Shown here: positions 51,516 to 60,718 of the stretch, piece by piece
How positions within the stretch are numbered: position 1 is the stretch's first letter
How the letters are laid out: every line of letters begins with the position of its first letter
DNA from: Granulicella sp. dw_53
GTDB taxonomy: Bacteria; Acidobacteriota; Terriglobia; Terriglobales; Acidobacteriaceae
Assembly (NCBI RefSeq): GCF_018449545.1
Contig: NZ_JAAVUR010000002.1
Span: 186,001 to 250,000 of the forward strand
Direction of reading: 5' to 3'
DNA: 64,000 bases
The notes under the pieces: model-generated
What the model saw: only the letters and a program-made list of their open reading frames with translations
Database searches by the model: none
Told to the model about the DNA's origin: nothing
Position numbers and translations under genes: made by a program

Positions 51516-54122
51516 ATGCAGAAGTCCGGTCTCACTCGATTCATATCTCCTCTTATTCTGCTTCTCTTCGGACTTGTTCAGCTCCACGCGCAAGGCACCT
51601 CCGGCGTCGTCTCCGGAACGGTGATGGACAGCACCAACGCGATCATTCCCGGCGCTTCGCTCACCATCTCCAACCCCATCAGCGGCTACTCGCAGACCAC
51701 CAAGGCCGACGCCCAGGGGCAGTACCGCTTCACCAATCTTCCCTTCGGCCGCTATCACGTCTCTGCAATCTCCTTCGGCTTCAAGCCGGTGGCGATGGAC
51801 GCTCAGGTACGTTCCGCCTCGGTAACGCAGGTGGACTTCAAGCTCAGCGTGAGCGCCAACGATCAGGTGGTAACCGTAGAGGCCGAGCCCGAAGACATGG
51901 TCAACGCCGATCCCACCTCCGGCAACGCCGTCGATCGCAATCTCTTCGCGCGCCTGCCCACCGAGAGCACCAACGCGCCCCTCAGCGCTCTGGTCTCCGG
52001 CAGCACCCCCGGCATCGCAGGCGACTCCAACGGCCTCTTCCATCCCATGGGCGAGCACGCCGACACCACCTTCAGCATCGACGGCCAGCCGGTCAGCGAC
52101 CAGCAAAGCCGCGTCTTCGGCAATCAGCTCTCCGTCAACGCCATCCAGTCCATCAACGTCATCAACGGCATCGCTCCGCCAGAGTACGGCGACAAGGCCT
52201 CGCTCGTAGTCCAGACGACCACCCGCTCGGGTTTGAACCTCGTCCATCCCACTGGCAGCATCTCCTACAGCTACGGCAGCTTCGGAACCTCGGTTGGTAG
52301 CCTCGCCCTCGGCTTCGGAGGGAAGCGCGTCGGCAACTTCTTCACCGCCGACGGCGTGGACAGTGGCCGCTACCTCGACACCCCCGAGTTCCGTCCCATG
52401 CATGCCAAGGGCAACAACGAGAACTTCTTCGACCGCATCGACTTCAACCCCAGCGAGCAGAATCTCTTTCAACTGAACATGACCGCATCCCGCTCCTGGT
52501 TCCAGAACCCTAACCAGTACGATCAGCAGGCCGCCGGACAAGACCAGAAGGCGCAGATCTTCAGCTACAACCTGTCGCCATCATGGACGCACATCCTCAG
52601 TCCGCACAGCCTGTTTACGGTCAACCCCTATCTCCGTCAGGACAACTTCCACTACTACCCCAGCAAGAACCCGTTCAGCGACACACCGGTTACGCTGGCC
52701 CAGTCGCGCCGCCTGCAAAACGCCGGAATCAAAGCGGACTACTCCTTCTCCCACGGCATCAACACCATCAAGGCCGGAGCGATGTTCTACCATACGTTCC
52801 TGCACGAAGGCTTCTCCCTCGGGATCACCGATCCCACCTTCAACGCCCCTTGCCTCAACGCAAACGGCACCCCCGATCCCAACCCCGCCTTCACCGATCC
52901 TAGCCAATGCCCGCCCGGCGATACGCCCAACGGCAACTTCAACGCCGGCTCCGCCCCCTTCGACCTCACCCGTGGCGGCACCGTCTTCCAGTTCAACGGC
53001 AAGACCGACATCAAGCAGGAGGCGATCTACCTGCAGGATACCCTCGCCTTCAAAGGCTTCACCTTCCTGCTCGGCGGACGCGTCGATAACTACGACGGCA
53101 TCAGCCATCGCTCGCTTGTGCAGCCACGGCTCGGCGCAACCTACCTCGTGAAGGCCACCAACACCGTCCTCCGCCTCGGCTACGGCAAACTCTTCCTCAC
53201 GCCCTATAACGAGAACCTCATCGTCTCCAGCTCCACCGGCGTAGGCGGCCTGGAGGGCGCAGGCGCAGCCGTCCCCTTGAAGCCCGCCGCCCGCAACCAG
53301 TACGACGCTGGCTTCGAGCAGGGCTTCGGCAAGCACCTCGTCGTCAACGGCGAGTACTTCTGGAAGTTCACCGACCGCGACTTCGACTTCGATATCGTCC
53401 TCAACACCCCGCTTGCCTTCCCCATCCAGTGGAAGAAGTCCAAGATCGACGGCTTCGGCATCAAGCTCACCGTACCGGAGACCCACGGCATCTCCGCCTA
53501 CGCCGTCCTGGGCCACACGCGCTCTCGCTTCTTCAACCCCGAGGTCGGCGGAATCCTCTTCAACGATCCCTCCGTCGCCACCGGCGGCGTCTTCCGCATC
53601 GACCACGACCAGGCCTTCCAGCAGTCCACCCACCTGCAATATCAGCCCTTCAAGAGCGGTCCCTGGTACGGCATCACCTACCGCTACGAGAGCGGTCTGG
53701 TAGCCGGCAACGCCCCCTTCGCAACCCAGGCCGACGTAGCCGCAGGCTTCACTGACCTCAGCTACCTCACCGCCGATCAGCAACAGCAGGCAAAGATCAC
53801 ATGCGCCGGTGTTGTAGCAACGCTTGCAGCTCCATTCACCAGTTGCCCGGTGGGACAACTGTCATCGCCACTTCTCAGCATCCCCAAACCCGGCACCGAG
53901 AACGACGACAAGAACCCGCCTCGCGTAGCCCCCCGCACACTCTTCGACATGGGAGCCGGATGGGACAACGTCCTCCACCGCGACCGCCTCAAGACCAACA
54001 TCAGCATCACCGCCGTTAACGTAACCAACAAATACGCCCTCTACAACTTCCTCTCCACCTTCAGCGGAACCCACTTCGTCTCCCCTCGCACCGTAAGTGC
54101 ACAGGTGACATTCAACTTCTAG
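51516..54122 (+). CDS. TonB-dependent receptor with carboxypeptidase-like N-terminal domain
   Basis: An 868-residue outer-membrane receptor. A signal peptide (ISPLILLLFGLVQLHAQ) precedes a carboxypeptidase-regulatory-like beta-sandwich (GTVMDSTNAIIPGASLTISN, GQYRFTNLPFGRYHVS in part), then the plug (NADPTSGNAVDR, FSIDGQPVSDQQS) and a long beta-barrel ending in the outer-membrane signature VSAQVTFNF. The start ATG 51516 has AGGAG seven bases upstream; the longer open frame is not coding at its 5' end. The ligand is unknown; the small Cys/His gene upstream hints at a metal or metal complex. Confidence 0.9.
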   Translation: MQKSGLTRFISPLILLLFGLVQLHAQGTSGVVSGTVMDSTNAIIPGASLTISNPISGYSQTTKADAQGQYRFTNLPFGRYHVSAISFGFKPVAMDAQVRSASVTQVDFKLSVSANDQVVTVEAEPEDMVNADPTSGNAVDRNLFARLPTESTNAPLSALVSGSTPGIAGDSNGLFHPMGEHADTTFSIDGQPVSDQQSRVFGNQLSVNAIQSINVINGIAPPEYGDKASLVVQTTTRSGLNLVHPTGSISYSYGSFGTSVGSLALGFGGKRVGNFFTADGVDSGRYLDTPEFRPMHAKGNNENFFDRIDFNPSEQNLFQLNMTASRSWFQNPNQYDQQAAGQDQKAQIFSYNLSPSWTHILSPHSLFTVNPYLRQDNFHYYPSKNPFSDTPVTLAQSRRLQNAGIKADYSFSHGINTIKAGAMFYHTFLHEGFSLGITDPTFNAPCLNANGTPDPNPAFTDPSQCPPGDTPNGNFNAGSAPFDLTRGGTVFQFNGKTDIKQEAIYLQDTLAFKGFTFLLGGRVDNYDGISHRSLVQPRLGATYLVKATNTVLRLGYGKLFLTPYNENLIVSSSTGVGGLEGAGAAVPLKPAARNQYDAGFEQGFGKHLVVNGEYFWKFTDRDFDFDIVLNTPLAFPIQWKKSKIDGFGIKLTVPETHGISAYAVLGHTRSRFFNPEVGGILFNDPSVATGGVFRIDHDQAFQQSTHLQYQPFKSGPWYGITYRYESGLVAGNAPFATQADVAAGFTDLSYLTADQQQQAKITCAGVVATLAAPFTSCPVGQLSSPLLSIPKPGTENDDKNPPRVAPRTLFDMGAGWDNVLHRDRLKTNISITAVNVTNKYALYNFLSTFSGTHFVSPRTVSAQVTFNF

Positions 54123-54216
54123 AACGTTTCGCTGTCGCTAGAAGCGCAGGGAAGGATCTCTGTATTTTGATCGAAGAGTCACAGCTCCCACCGTCGAGAG
54201 CGAATATCATATTTGC

Positions 54217-54771
54217 ATGGCGCGGCAGAAGCCCAACCCGATGCACCTGACGTATTGGGCGATTGCTGGTGGAGCGATCGCCATGAGCGCATGTTTCTTC
54301 TCCTTCTTGCCTTTCCCGCACCCCCACTCCGACGAGTGCGGACTCTGGAAGAACCTGTGGATGAACCGATCACCCATCATTGCGGGCCCGGGATTATTGA
54401 TGTTTGGCATCACCCTATCTTTTCTGGCCGAGAGGCATTTCAACAAACGCTTCCGGGATGGAATCTGGACCGATGCAGAGCTCGCTCCCGTCGTGTCGCT
54501 AGTCTCACGTAGCATCTGGGCCTGGGTAACCGTCGCGACCCTCGTCGCATATGTCTTGTTTGTTATAGTTAACCACCACTTTAGAGGTGGAACTTTCTTC
54601 TACATCCTCCTCTTTCCCCTCCAATTCACAGCACGGCTACGACAGCTGCTAACTCCCAAACCCATCCGAGACGACGCATTGCTCGGCCTGCAGAACCTCA
54701 AGTCCGTCCAGTCCGAACACTGGGGCGAACGCGCTGTTCGTATACAAACCTTTCCTAGCCAAAGTTCCTAA
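54217..54771 (+). CDS. hypothetical four-helix membrane protein (intact copy of a tandem pair)
   Basis: A 184-residue protein: four hydrophobic segments (YWAIAGGAIAMSACFFSFL, IIAGPGLLMFGITLSFLA, IWAWVTVATLVAYVLFVIV, FFYILLFPLQF) and a cytoplasmic tail LLTPKPIRDDALLGLQNL. It starts MARQKPNPMHLTYWAIAG. Family not recognised. The next gene at 54998 is a duplicate, including about 20 bases upstream of the ATG (gaatatcat) and the sequence after the stop (AAGTTCCTAACC). Confidence 0.7.
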   Translation: MARQKPNPMHLTYWAIAGGAIAMSACFFSFLPFPHPHSDECGLWKNLWMNRSPIIAGPGLLMFGITLSFLAERHFNKRFRDGIWTDAELAPVVSLVSRSIWAWVTVATLVAYVLFVIVNHHFRGGTFFYILLFPLQFTARLRQLLTPKPIRDDALLGLQNLKSVQSEHWGERAVRIQTFPSQSS

Positions 54772-54997
54772 CCTAGACCTGGATCTGAGGAACTGTAATA
54801 ACCGCTGGAGAGAGCCCGACAAACCGTTTCCAGATTGGCAGATTCTCAGAAAGCCTGAGTCATTGCCAACAAGCCCGTTTTGGGAGCTATTTTCAACTCG
54901 AGTGATCCAAACGCATTAGCGCCTCTTCTGTTTCCCCGCAGAATAAGCCTCTCTCAAAGCTTCTTGACGGTTGCTCCCAAGCGGATATCATGTCGGC

Positions 54998-55578
54998 ATG
55001 TCGCAACGGAAGCCCAACCCGATGCATCTGGCTTTCTGGGCGATTGCCGGCAGCGTAATCATGATGAGCGCGTGGTTCATCTTATTCCTGCCGTTTCCCC
55101 ACCTGCACGCCGATGGGTACGGCATCTGGAAAGCGATGTCGATGAAGCATTTGGAGTTTTTCGCGTTCGCGATACCTCTCCTGATGGGCCTCATAATCTC
55201 TTCCTGGGCGGAGAAGCGTTTCAACAAAGGCTTCCGAGAAGAGCTATGGACCGAAGCAGAGCTTGCTCCCATCCTTGTGCTGGTCTCCAAACCAATTTGG
55301 TTATGGGGAATCGGGGAGATCTTAGTTGCATCGCCACTGTTGTTTGCATTCCACAATGAGCATGGCTACGGAGGGTGGTCTTTCTTCAGCCTCCTTCAGT
55401 CCAGATGATTATCCTCTCTCCTTCCCATGTGATAGTGCGAATGCGACAGTTGCTCATACCCAAGCCGATACAAAACAACGCCTTGTTAGGGCTGCAGAGC
55501 TTCAAGCCCATCCAGTCCGACCACTGGGGCGAGCGCGCTTCCGAGCAGAGAACCTCCCTTCCTAGCCGAAGTTCCTAA
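54998..55578 (+). pseudogene. frameshifted second copy of the 54217 membrane-protein gene
   Basis: Begins MSQRKPNPMHLAFWAIAG, matching the first copy, and keeps EKRFNKGFREELWTEAELAP (cf. ERHFNKRFRDGIWTDAELAP). The frame ends at 55408 after FFSLLQSR. The homologous tail continues in another frame: RMRQLLIPKPIQNNALLGL and SDHWGERA, ending at 55578, cf. RLRQLLTPKPIRDDALLGL. The shift lies near 55395-55415, where copy 2 has extra bases relative to copy 1. It may still make a 136-residue truncated protein. Confidence 0.75.
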
Positions 55579-55651
55579 CCCAAGTTCCCAACCCAAGTTC
55601 CAAGTCAAGATCCGGAGTGCGTCCCCTCCCCCGGAAGCTAAGATAGAGATT

Positions 55652-56626
55652 GTGCCCGCAAATCCCACCATAAAAGCAACTGACGCCCAGATTCGCACGC
55701 GTGTGCTGATCGCCTTCGCCTGCGTCTATTTCTTCTGGGGATCCACCTACGTCGCCATCCGCTTCGGAGTCGAAGACCTGCCTCCCTTCGTCCTGGGAGC
55801 AGTTCGTTACACCATCGCCGGCATCCTGATGCTGCTCTTCTGCTTAGTCCGCGGCATCAGCCTTCGCCTTAGCGGCCGCGAGGCATGGTTGCAAGTCACC
55901 ATCGGCATCCTGATGCTCACCGGCGGCAACGTCGGCCTCATGTACGCGGAGCGCACCTTATCCAGCGGCCTCTCCGCCCTCATCATCGCCGTCATCCCGC
56001 TCTACGTAGCGCTCTTCGAAGCCGTAACCCCCCGCGGCGAAGGTCTCCGCGCCCGCGGCTGGGTAGGCATCGCCGTAGGCTTCGCAGGCCTCGTCGTCCT
56101 CCTCGCCCCCGGCCTGCGCGACAGCCTCCACGGCGACAAGGGCCAGATGATCGGCGGGGCCTTCGCCCTCGGCTGCGCCCTCAGTTGGACCGCCGGCACC
56201 ATCATCGCCCGCCGCTTCAAGATGCCTATCAGCCCCTTCGCCTCCGCCGCCTGGCAGATGCTCTTCGCTGGCCTCTTCAATAGCGTCGTCATGCTCGCCC
56301 TCCACGCCGGCAGTGAAGCCCGCTGGACCACCCAGGCCCTCTCCTCCGTGGTCTACCTCATCACCTTCGGCTCGCTCGTCGGATACACCGCCTACATCTA
56401 TCTGCTGGAGCACGTCCCCGTTGCTAAGGTCTCCACCTACGCCTACATTAACCCCATCGTCGCCGTCGCTCTCGGAGACCTCTTCCTGCACGAGCGCATG
56501 GTCGCCATCGAGTACATTGGCATGGCTGCCATCCTCATCGCCGTATGGCTCGTCACCAGCTCCAAGCTCAAGACCGGAGCCTCGCTGGCCGAAGCGAACT
56601 GCCCCAAAACAGAAGAGCTAGCCTAG
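55652..56626 (+). CDS. EamA/DMT-family transporter
   Basis: A 324-residue inner-membrane transporter with two EamA repeats of five helices (first repeat AFACVYFFWGSTYVAIRFGV ... ; second begins GQMIGGAFALGCALSWTAG). WGSTYVAIR and SLVGYTAYIYLLEHVPVAKVSTYAYINPIVAV are typical of the YedA/RhaT-like branch, quoted in parts. Substrate unknown. Start GTG 55652 (VPANPTIKATDAQ). The 3' end is two bases from the convergent etfA gene. Confidence 0.9.
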   Translation: MPANPTIKATDAQIRTRVLIAFACVYFFWGSTYVAIRFGVEDLPPFVLGAVRYTIAGILMLLFCLVRGISLRLSGREAWLQVTIGILMLTGGNVGLMYAERTLSSGLSALIIAVIPLYVALFEAVTPRGEGLRARGWVGIAVGFAGLVVLLAPGLRDSLHGDKGQMIGGAFALGCALSWTAGTIIARRFKMPISPFASAAWQMLFAGLFNSVVMLALHAGSEARWTTQALSSVVYLITFGSLVGYTAYIYLLEHVPVAKVSTYAYINPIVAVALGDLFLHERMVAIEYIGMAAILIAVWLVTSSKLKTGASLAEANCPKTEELA

Positions 56627-56635
56627 GCCTAGCTC
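56615..56635. repeat. perfect inverted repeat spanning the etfA and EamA stop codons
   Basis: GAGCTAG - seven bases CCTAGGC - CTAGCTC. It includes both convergent TAG stops. No T tract on either side; it could act as a bidirectional pause or terminator. Confidence 0.5.
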
Positions 56636-57585
56636 CTCGCCGCCAGGATGGCCTTGGTCAGCTCCGGCACCACCTCGAACAGATCCCCCACCACGCCAAA
56701 GTCCGCCACCTCGAAGATCGGTGCATGCTCGTCCTTGTTGATCGCGATCACCGCTTTCGACCCCTTCATCCCCACCAGGTGCTGAATCGCCCCAGAGATC
56801 CCCACCGCCAGATACAGCTTCGGCGCCACCGTCTGCCCCGAGCTCCCCACCTGCCGCTCCATCGGCAGCCAGCCGTTATCGCAGATCGGCCTGCTCGCCG
56901 CCAACTCCGCACCTAACGCATCCGCCAGCTCCTGCACGATCCCGATATTGTCCTGCTCGCCAATTCCGCGTCCCACCGACACAATCACCTGCGCCGCGCT
57001 CAAATCCACCGTCTGCGCCGACTCCCGGAACAGCTCTCCCGGCTTGCTCCGAATCTGCGCCGCCTCAATCTCAGGCACAAACACCTCAGCAGCAACCGCC
57101 TCCCCGGCCTCTACATCAGCCCGAAAACTCCCCGCCTGTACCGAAACAAAACAAGGCCCCGCCCCGGCCTGCTTATAATCCGCATTCAACTTGCCCTGCA
57201 GAAGCTGCCGCACAAACACCGGCCCATCCTGCACCCCAATCACATCGCTGATCAACACCTGCCCGAACCGCGTCGCCAGCTTCGGTGCGAAGTCCCGCAC
57301 CTGGTACGTATGCGGAAACACCACATACCCCGGCCCCAGCTTCTTCACCAACTGCTCCAACGCCGCACAATACCCATCCGCCGTATAGTCCTTTAGCAGC
57401 GCATGCTCCACCGAGTAAGCCTTGGCGACGTCACTCACGCCCGCCCCACCACCCGCTCCCAGCACTGCCACCGAGCACTCAGCCCCCACCTTCGCCGCCA
57501 ACAGCCGCCCCGCCGCCACCGCCTCAAGACTCATGCGGTTCAACACCCCGCCCCGCTGCTCCATCACTACCAGAACTCCGCTCAT
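56629..57585 (-). CDS. etfA: electron transfer flavoprotein alpha subunit
   Basis: Large subunit of the ETF heterodimer that carries electrons from acyl-CoA dehydrogenases. The C-terminal FAD-binding segment DNGWLPMERQVGSSGQT, APKLYLAVGISGAIQHLVG and INKDEHAPIFEVADFGVV (in parts) is complete. N-terminal SGVLVVMEQRGGVLNRMS is the family start. It begins four bases before the end of etfB (overlap), so they are coupled. At 318 residues it is normal. Confidence 0.95.
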   Translation of the reverse strand: MSGVLVVMEQRGGVLNRMSLEAVAAGRLLAAKVGAECSVAVLGAGGGAGVSDVAKAYSVEHALLKDYTADGYCAALEQLVKKLGPGYVVFPHTYQVRDFAPKLATRFGQVLISDVIGVQDGPVFVRQLLQGKLNADYKQAGAGPCFVSVQAGSFRADVEAGEAVAAEVFVPEIEAAQIRSKPGELFRESAQTVDLSAAQVIVSVGRGIGEQDNIGIVQELADALGAELAASRPICDNGWLPMERQVGSSGQTVAPKLYLAVGISGAIQHLVGMKGSKAVIAINKDEHAPIFEVADFGVVGDLFEVVPELTKAILAARS

Positions 57586-58343
57586 AGCACCCTCACCTCA
57601 AACTTCAGCTTCTCCACTAGCTTCGCCGCAACCTCCGCAGACGTCCCCGTCAACATCTCCGTCTTCTTCTGCTTCTCCGGCAGATAGACTCTCTCCAGCG
57701 AGACCGCCCTCGCCACCGCAGCTCCCGCCAAAACTGTGGCCGTCTCCTTGGTCTTCGCCTTCTTGATCCCCATCAACGTCGCATACCGCAGCCGGTTGCC
57801 TCCACTCTGGATCGTCAACAGCGCCGGCAGCGGCATCTCTACATGCTGAAACCACCCATCCTCCAGCTCCCGCTTCACCTTCACCCCTCCATCGACCACC
57901 TCTACCTGCATGATGATCGTGGCATGAGGAATCCCCAACAACTCCGCCATCACCACTCCCGTCTGCCCCAGTCCCAGGTCCTCGGATTGTAACCCCGTAA
58001 GTATCAAATCCGGAGCCTCCCCCTTCACCGCATCCGCCAGCATCCGAGCGATCCCGAGCGTATCCCTCTCCCCCAAATCGTCCGCCTCAAGATGGATCGC
58101 CCGATCCGCCCCCTTTGCCAACGCCTCCCGCAGCGTACTCACCACCCGCTCCGGCCCCGCACACACCACGACGACCTCGCCGCCGTTCTTCTCCTTCAAC
58201 TGCAACGCCTCCTCCAGCGCATAAGCATCCGGCTCATTGATGGTGTACGAAAGATCGCCCTCGTCAATCCACTTGCCATCCGCAGCCACGCGAATCTGCG
58301 CATCCCGTTCCGGCACCTGCTTCACCGCCACCAAAATCTTCAT
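57582..58343 (-). CDS. etfB: electron transfer flavoprotein beta subunit
   Basis: Small ETF subunit. MKILVAVKQVPERDAQIRV, INEPDAYALEEALQL, VVCAGPERVVSTLREALAKGADRAIHL (in part), DLILTGLQSEDLGLGQTG and VKRELEDGWFQHVEMPLPALLTIQSG match the family, including the AMP-binding D-x-x-TGQ-type loop. 253 residues. It starts ten bases after the upstream Fe-S gene's stop and overlaps etfA, forming one operon. Confidence 0.95.
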   Translation of the reverse strand: MKILVAVKQVPERDAQIRVAADGKWIDEGDLSYTINEPDAYALEEALQLKEKNGGEVVVVCAGPERVVSTLREALAKGADRAIHLEADDLGERDTLGIARMLADAVKGEAPDLILTGLQSEDLGLGQTGVVMAELLGIPHATIIMQVEVVDGGVKVKRELEDGWFQHVEMPLPALLTIQSGGNRLRYATLMGIKKAKTKETATVLAGAAVARAVSLERVYLPEKQKKTEMLTGTSAEVAAKLVEKLKFEVRVL

Positions 58344-58353
58344 ATCTCTCCCA

Positions 58354-60348
58354 TCACCCTTTCACGTCTGGCAAAGCCCGCGCCGTCAACTGCGCAATAT
58401 CCAACAACTGCGGCTGCACCTGCCCACCGCCCACTGCCGACACAGCATCCCGAAACATCGTATTGCAAAACGGACAAGCCGTCCCAATCGTCTGCGCGCC
58501 CGTCTCCATCAACTCCTTCGCCCGCACATGGCTCACGCGCTCGCCACTCTCCTCCCCCAGAAACGCCAGTCCTCCACCCGCCCCGCAACAGAAGCTCCTC
58601 TCATGCGACCGCTCCGCCTCCACCAGCGTCCCCGCCAAAGCAACGATCTCTCGCGGCTCCTCATACACATCCCTGTACCGCCCCAGATAGCAAGGATCGT
58701 GATAGACAATCGACTCTCCCGCCGCAGCGACCTGCTTCGGCAACCGATCCTTGTACCGAGCCATAAACTCCGAGTGGTGCTCGATCTCCGGCGCAATCCC
58801 ATACTCCCGCCAGTCGTTGGAGATCGTCCTCACGCAGTGCGGACAGATCGCCACGATCTTCTGCACCTTCGCCGCCTCCAGCGCCTTCAGCCCATACTCC
58901 GCCATCGTCTGAAACACCAGATCGTTCCCCAGCCGCCGCGCTGGGTCCCCCGTACACTTCTCTTTCTTCAATACCCCAAACGTCGTCCCCAGGTAACTCA
59001 TCACACGCGCGAAATCGGCAATAATCTCGCGCCCTTTAGGGTCATACCCACCCATGCATCCCAGCCAGAGACAGTACTCCTGCGAGCCATCGAAGATCGG
59101 CAGACCTTGTTTGGTTACAAATTTATCCCGCTCCATCGCGCTCAGCCCCAGCGCATTCCCATTCTTCTCCAGCGCCAGAAACAGCTTCGTCCCATACGTG
59201 TCCTCCCACGCGCCGGTGTTGGTCGCGCCCCGCCGCAGCCCAACGATAATCGGCAGGTGCTGAATCCCCACCGGACACTGGTACTCGCAGCTCCCGCAGG
59301 TCGTACACTCGAACGCCGCCTCCATGCTCATATACCTGTTCGGCGGATTATCCGGACTCTCCACCCGAGCCTCGCTCAACAAAGCCATCTCCGAGGCCGG
59401 TCCAAACTCATTCAGGTAAGACCGCATCCCTAAAATAATCTCCTTGGGATTAAGCACCTTGCCCGTCGTCGAAGCAGGGCAGTGCTCCGTGCAACGCCCG
59501 CACTCCACGCAGCTATAAGCCTGTAACGAGATCAGTTGCGTAATATCCTTGCCCGCCACCAGCCCGAAGTCCTCATCGCCGCTCAGCGGCGGAATCTTGG
59601 AGAACCCATCCCGCTTCAGAAACACCGTCAGCGGACTCAGCACCAGGTGCAGATGCTTCGTATGCGGAATCAGCGGCAGAAACACCAGCAGCGCCAGCGT
59701 ATGCGTCCACCACAGCGCCTTCACCGCAACCCCGCCCGGCTCTACAAAGAACGCCGCAAGATACGTCACCATTAGCGCGAAGATCAGCAGCGCAATCAAT
59801 CCCGACTCATACGAAACCTTCTCGCCCAGCCAGACCGGCCGCACAAAAAAGCGCCGCACAAATAAGCCCGCAATCGACACCGCCACCAGCAGCGCCCAAA
59901 CCCCCGCAAACACAAAGTAAAAACGCCCTACAACCCCATCAGGCGTCAGAAACCCCAACTCCACACCCGTTGCAAAGTGGTTCAGGCTCACCAGCGCAAA
60001 CGCCAGAAATCCCCAGAACACAAAGGCATGCGCCACCCCCGGCAACGGCCTCTGCCGAATCACCTTCGCCTGGCAAAGCACCTCCCAGACGAACTCCCAC
60101 ACCCGCCGCCCCACCGGCCGCAGCGAAAAGTCCGCATCCTTCTTCGAGTGCAAAATCCTGTTTAGAATCGGCGCAAAGCGCCAGAAGAACAACCCGCCCG
60201 CCGCCATCACGCAGGCCACCAGCAACCCCATCTCCAGCCCGGAAAACCGCTCAGGCTCCGCCAGCGTAGCGGAGATTTGGAAGTTGGAAAGCAGAATCAC
60301 GCCCGGAAGACGGGCACCCCACACCGCGACACACCCTGCATCGGCCAT
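58354..60348 (-). CDS. membrane Fe-S ETF:quinone oxidoreductase-type protein (FadF/EMO-like)
   Basis: A 664-residue membrane protein. The N-terminal part has five to six hydrophobic helices (residues about 40-270) with His residues suited to heme or quinone binding. Two ferredoxin sites follow, CVECGRCTEHCP and CTTCGSCEYQCP, then two CCG-type domains, CLWLGCMGGYD ... CPHC and CYLGRY ... CCGAGGG ... CPFC. This is the layout of the ETF:menaquinone oxidoreductase or FadF family. The start is uncertain: ATG 60348, GTG 60300 and ATG 60231 are possible, and the first two lie in sequence resembling the hairpin repeats. Confidence 0.88.
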   Translation of the reverse strand: MADAGCVAVWGARLPGVILLSNFQISATLAEPERFSGLEMGLLVACVMAAGGLFFWRFAPILNRILHSKKDADFSLRPVGRRVWEFVWEVLCQAKVIRQRPLPGVAHAFVFWGFLAFALVSLNHFATGVELGFLTPDGVVGRFYFVFAGVWALLVAVSIAGLFVRRFFVRPVWLGEKVSYESGLIALLIFALMVTYLAAFFVEPGGVAVKALWWTHTLALLVFLPLIPHTKHLHLVLSPLTVFLKRDGFSKIPPLSGDEDFGLVAGKDITQLISLQAYSCVECGRCTEHCPASTTGKVLNPKEIILGMRSYLNEFGPASEMALLSEARVESPDNPPNRYMSMEAAFECTTCGSCEYQCPVGIQHLPIIVGLRRGATNTGAWEDTYGTKLFLALEKNGNALGLSAMERDKFVTKQGLPIFDGSQEYCLWLGCMGGYDPKGREIIADFARVMSYLGTTFGVLKKEKCTGDPARRLGNDLVFQTMAEYGLKALEAAKVQKIVAICPHCVRTISNDWREYGIAPEIEHHSEFMARYKDRLPKQVAAAGESIVYHDPCYLGRYRDVYEEPREIVALAGTLVEAERSHERSFCCGAGGGLAFLGEESGERVSHVRAKELMETGAQTIGTACPFCNTMFRDAVSAVGGGQVQPQLLDIAQLTARALPDVKG

Positions 60349-60433
60349 CCGAACCCATCCGCGGGCAGCGCCTCATGCAGCGCAAACTCGCATCCTGTGC
60401 AACTGCGGAAGGCCGGGACTCATCGGCTACAAG

Positions 60434-60718
60434 CTAGTAGCTGATGAACTCCGTGCTCCCGCGGCGCAGACGCAGCCCCGCAAGTCCAAACACCACCGCC
60501 GCCGTAAACGTAGCGAAGTTCCAGTACGCCACCGGATGAACCCAGCCCGGCGAATACGTCAGATCCTGTCCCGTCCACAACGTCAGCAGCGCCGAAACGA
60601 CGGTGCATTGCAGGCAGATCACCAGGAAAAGCTGCCCACGGCGGCGGCGCTTGTCCAGCAATTCAACCTCGTCGGGGTTCAGGTTCCGTTCTTCGGGGGA
60701 AAGCAGTGTGTTGGCCAT
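60434..60718 (-). CDS. small two-helix membrane protein
   Basis: A 94-residue protein with a charged N-terminus (SPEERNLNPDEVELLDKRRRRGQ) and two hydrophobic helices (LFLVICLQCTVVSALLTLW and FATFTAAVVFGLAGLRL). No family recognised. It lies 85 bases upstream of the Fe-S oxidoreductase gene on the same strand and could be co-expressed with it. ATG 60718 is used. Confidence 0.65.
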   Translation of the reverse strand: MANTLLSPEERNLNPDEVELLDKRRRRGQLFLVICLQCTVVSALLTLWTGQDLTYSPGWVHPVAYWNFATFTAAVVFGLAGLRLRRGSTEFISY

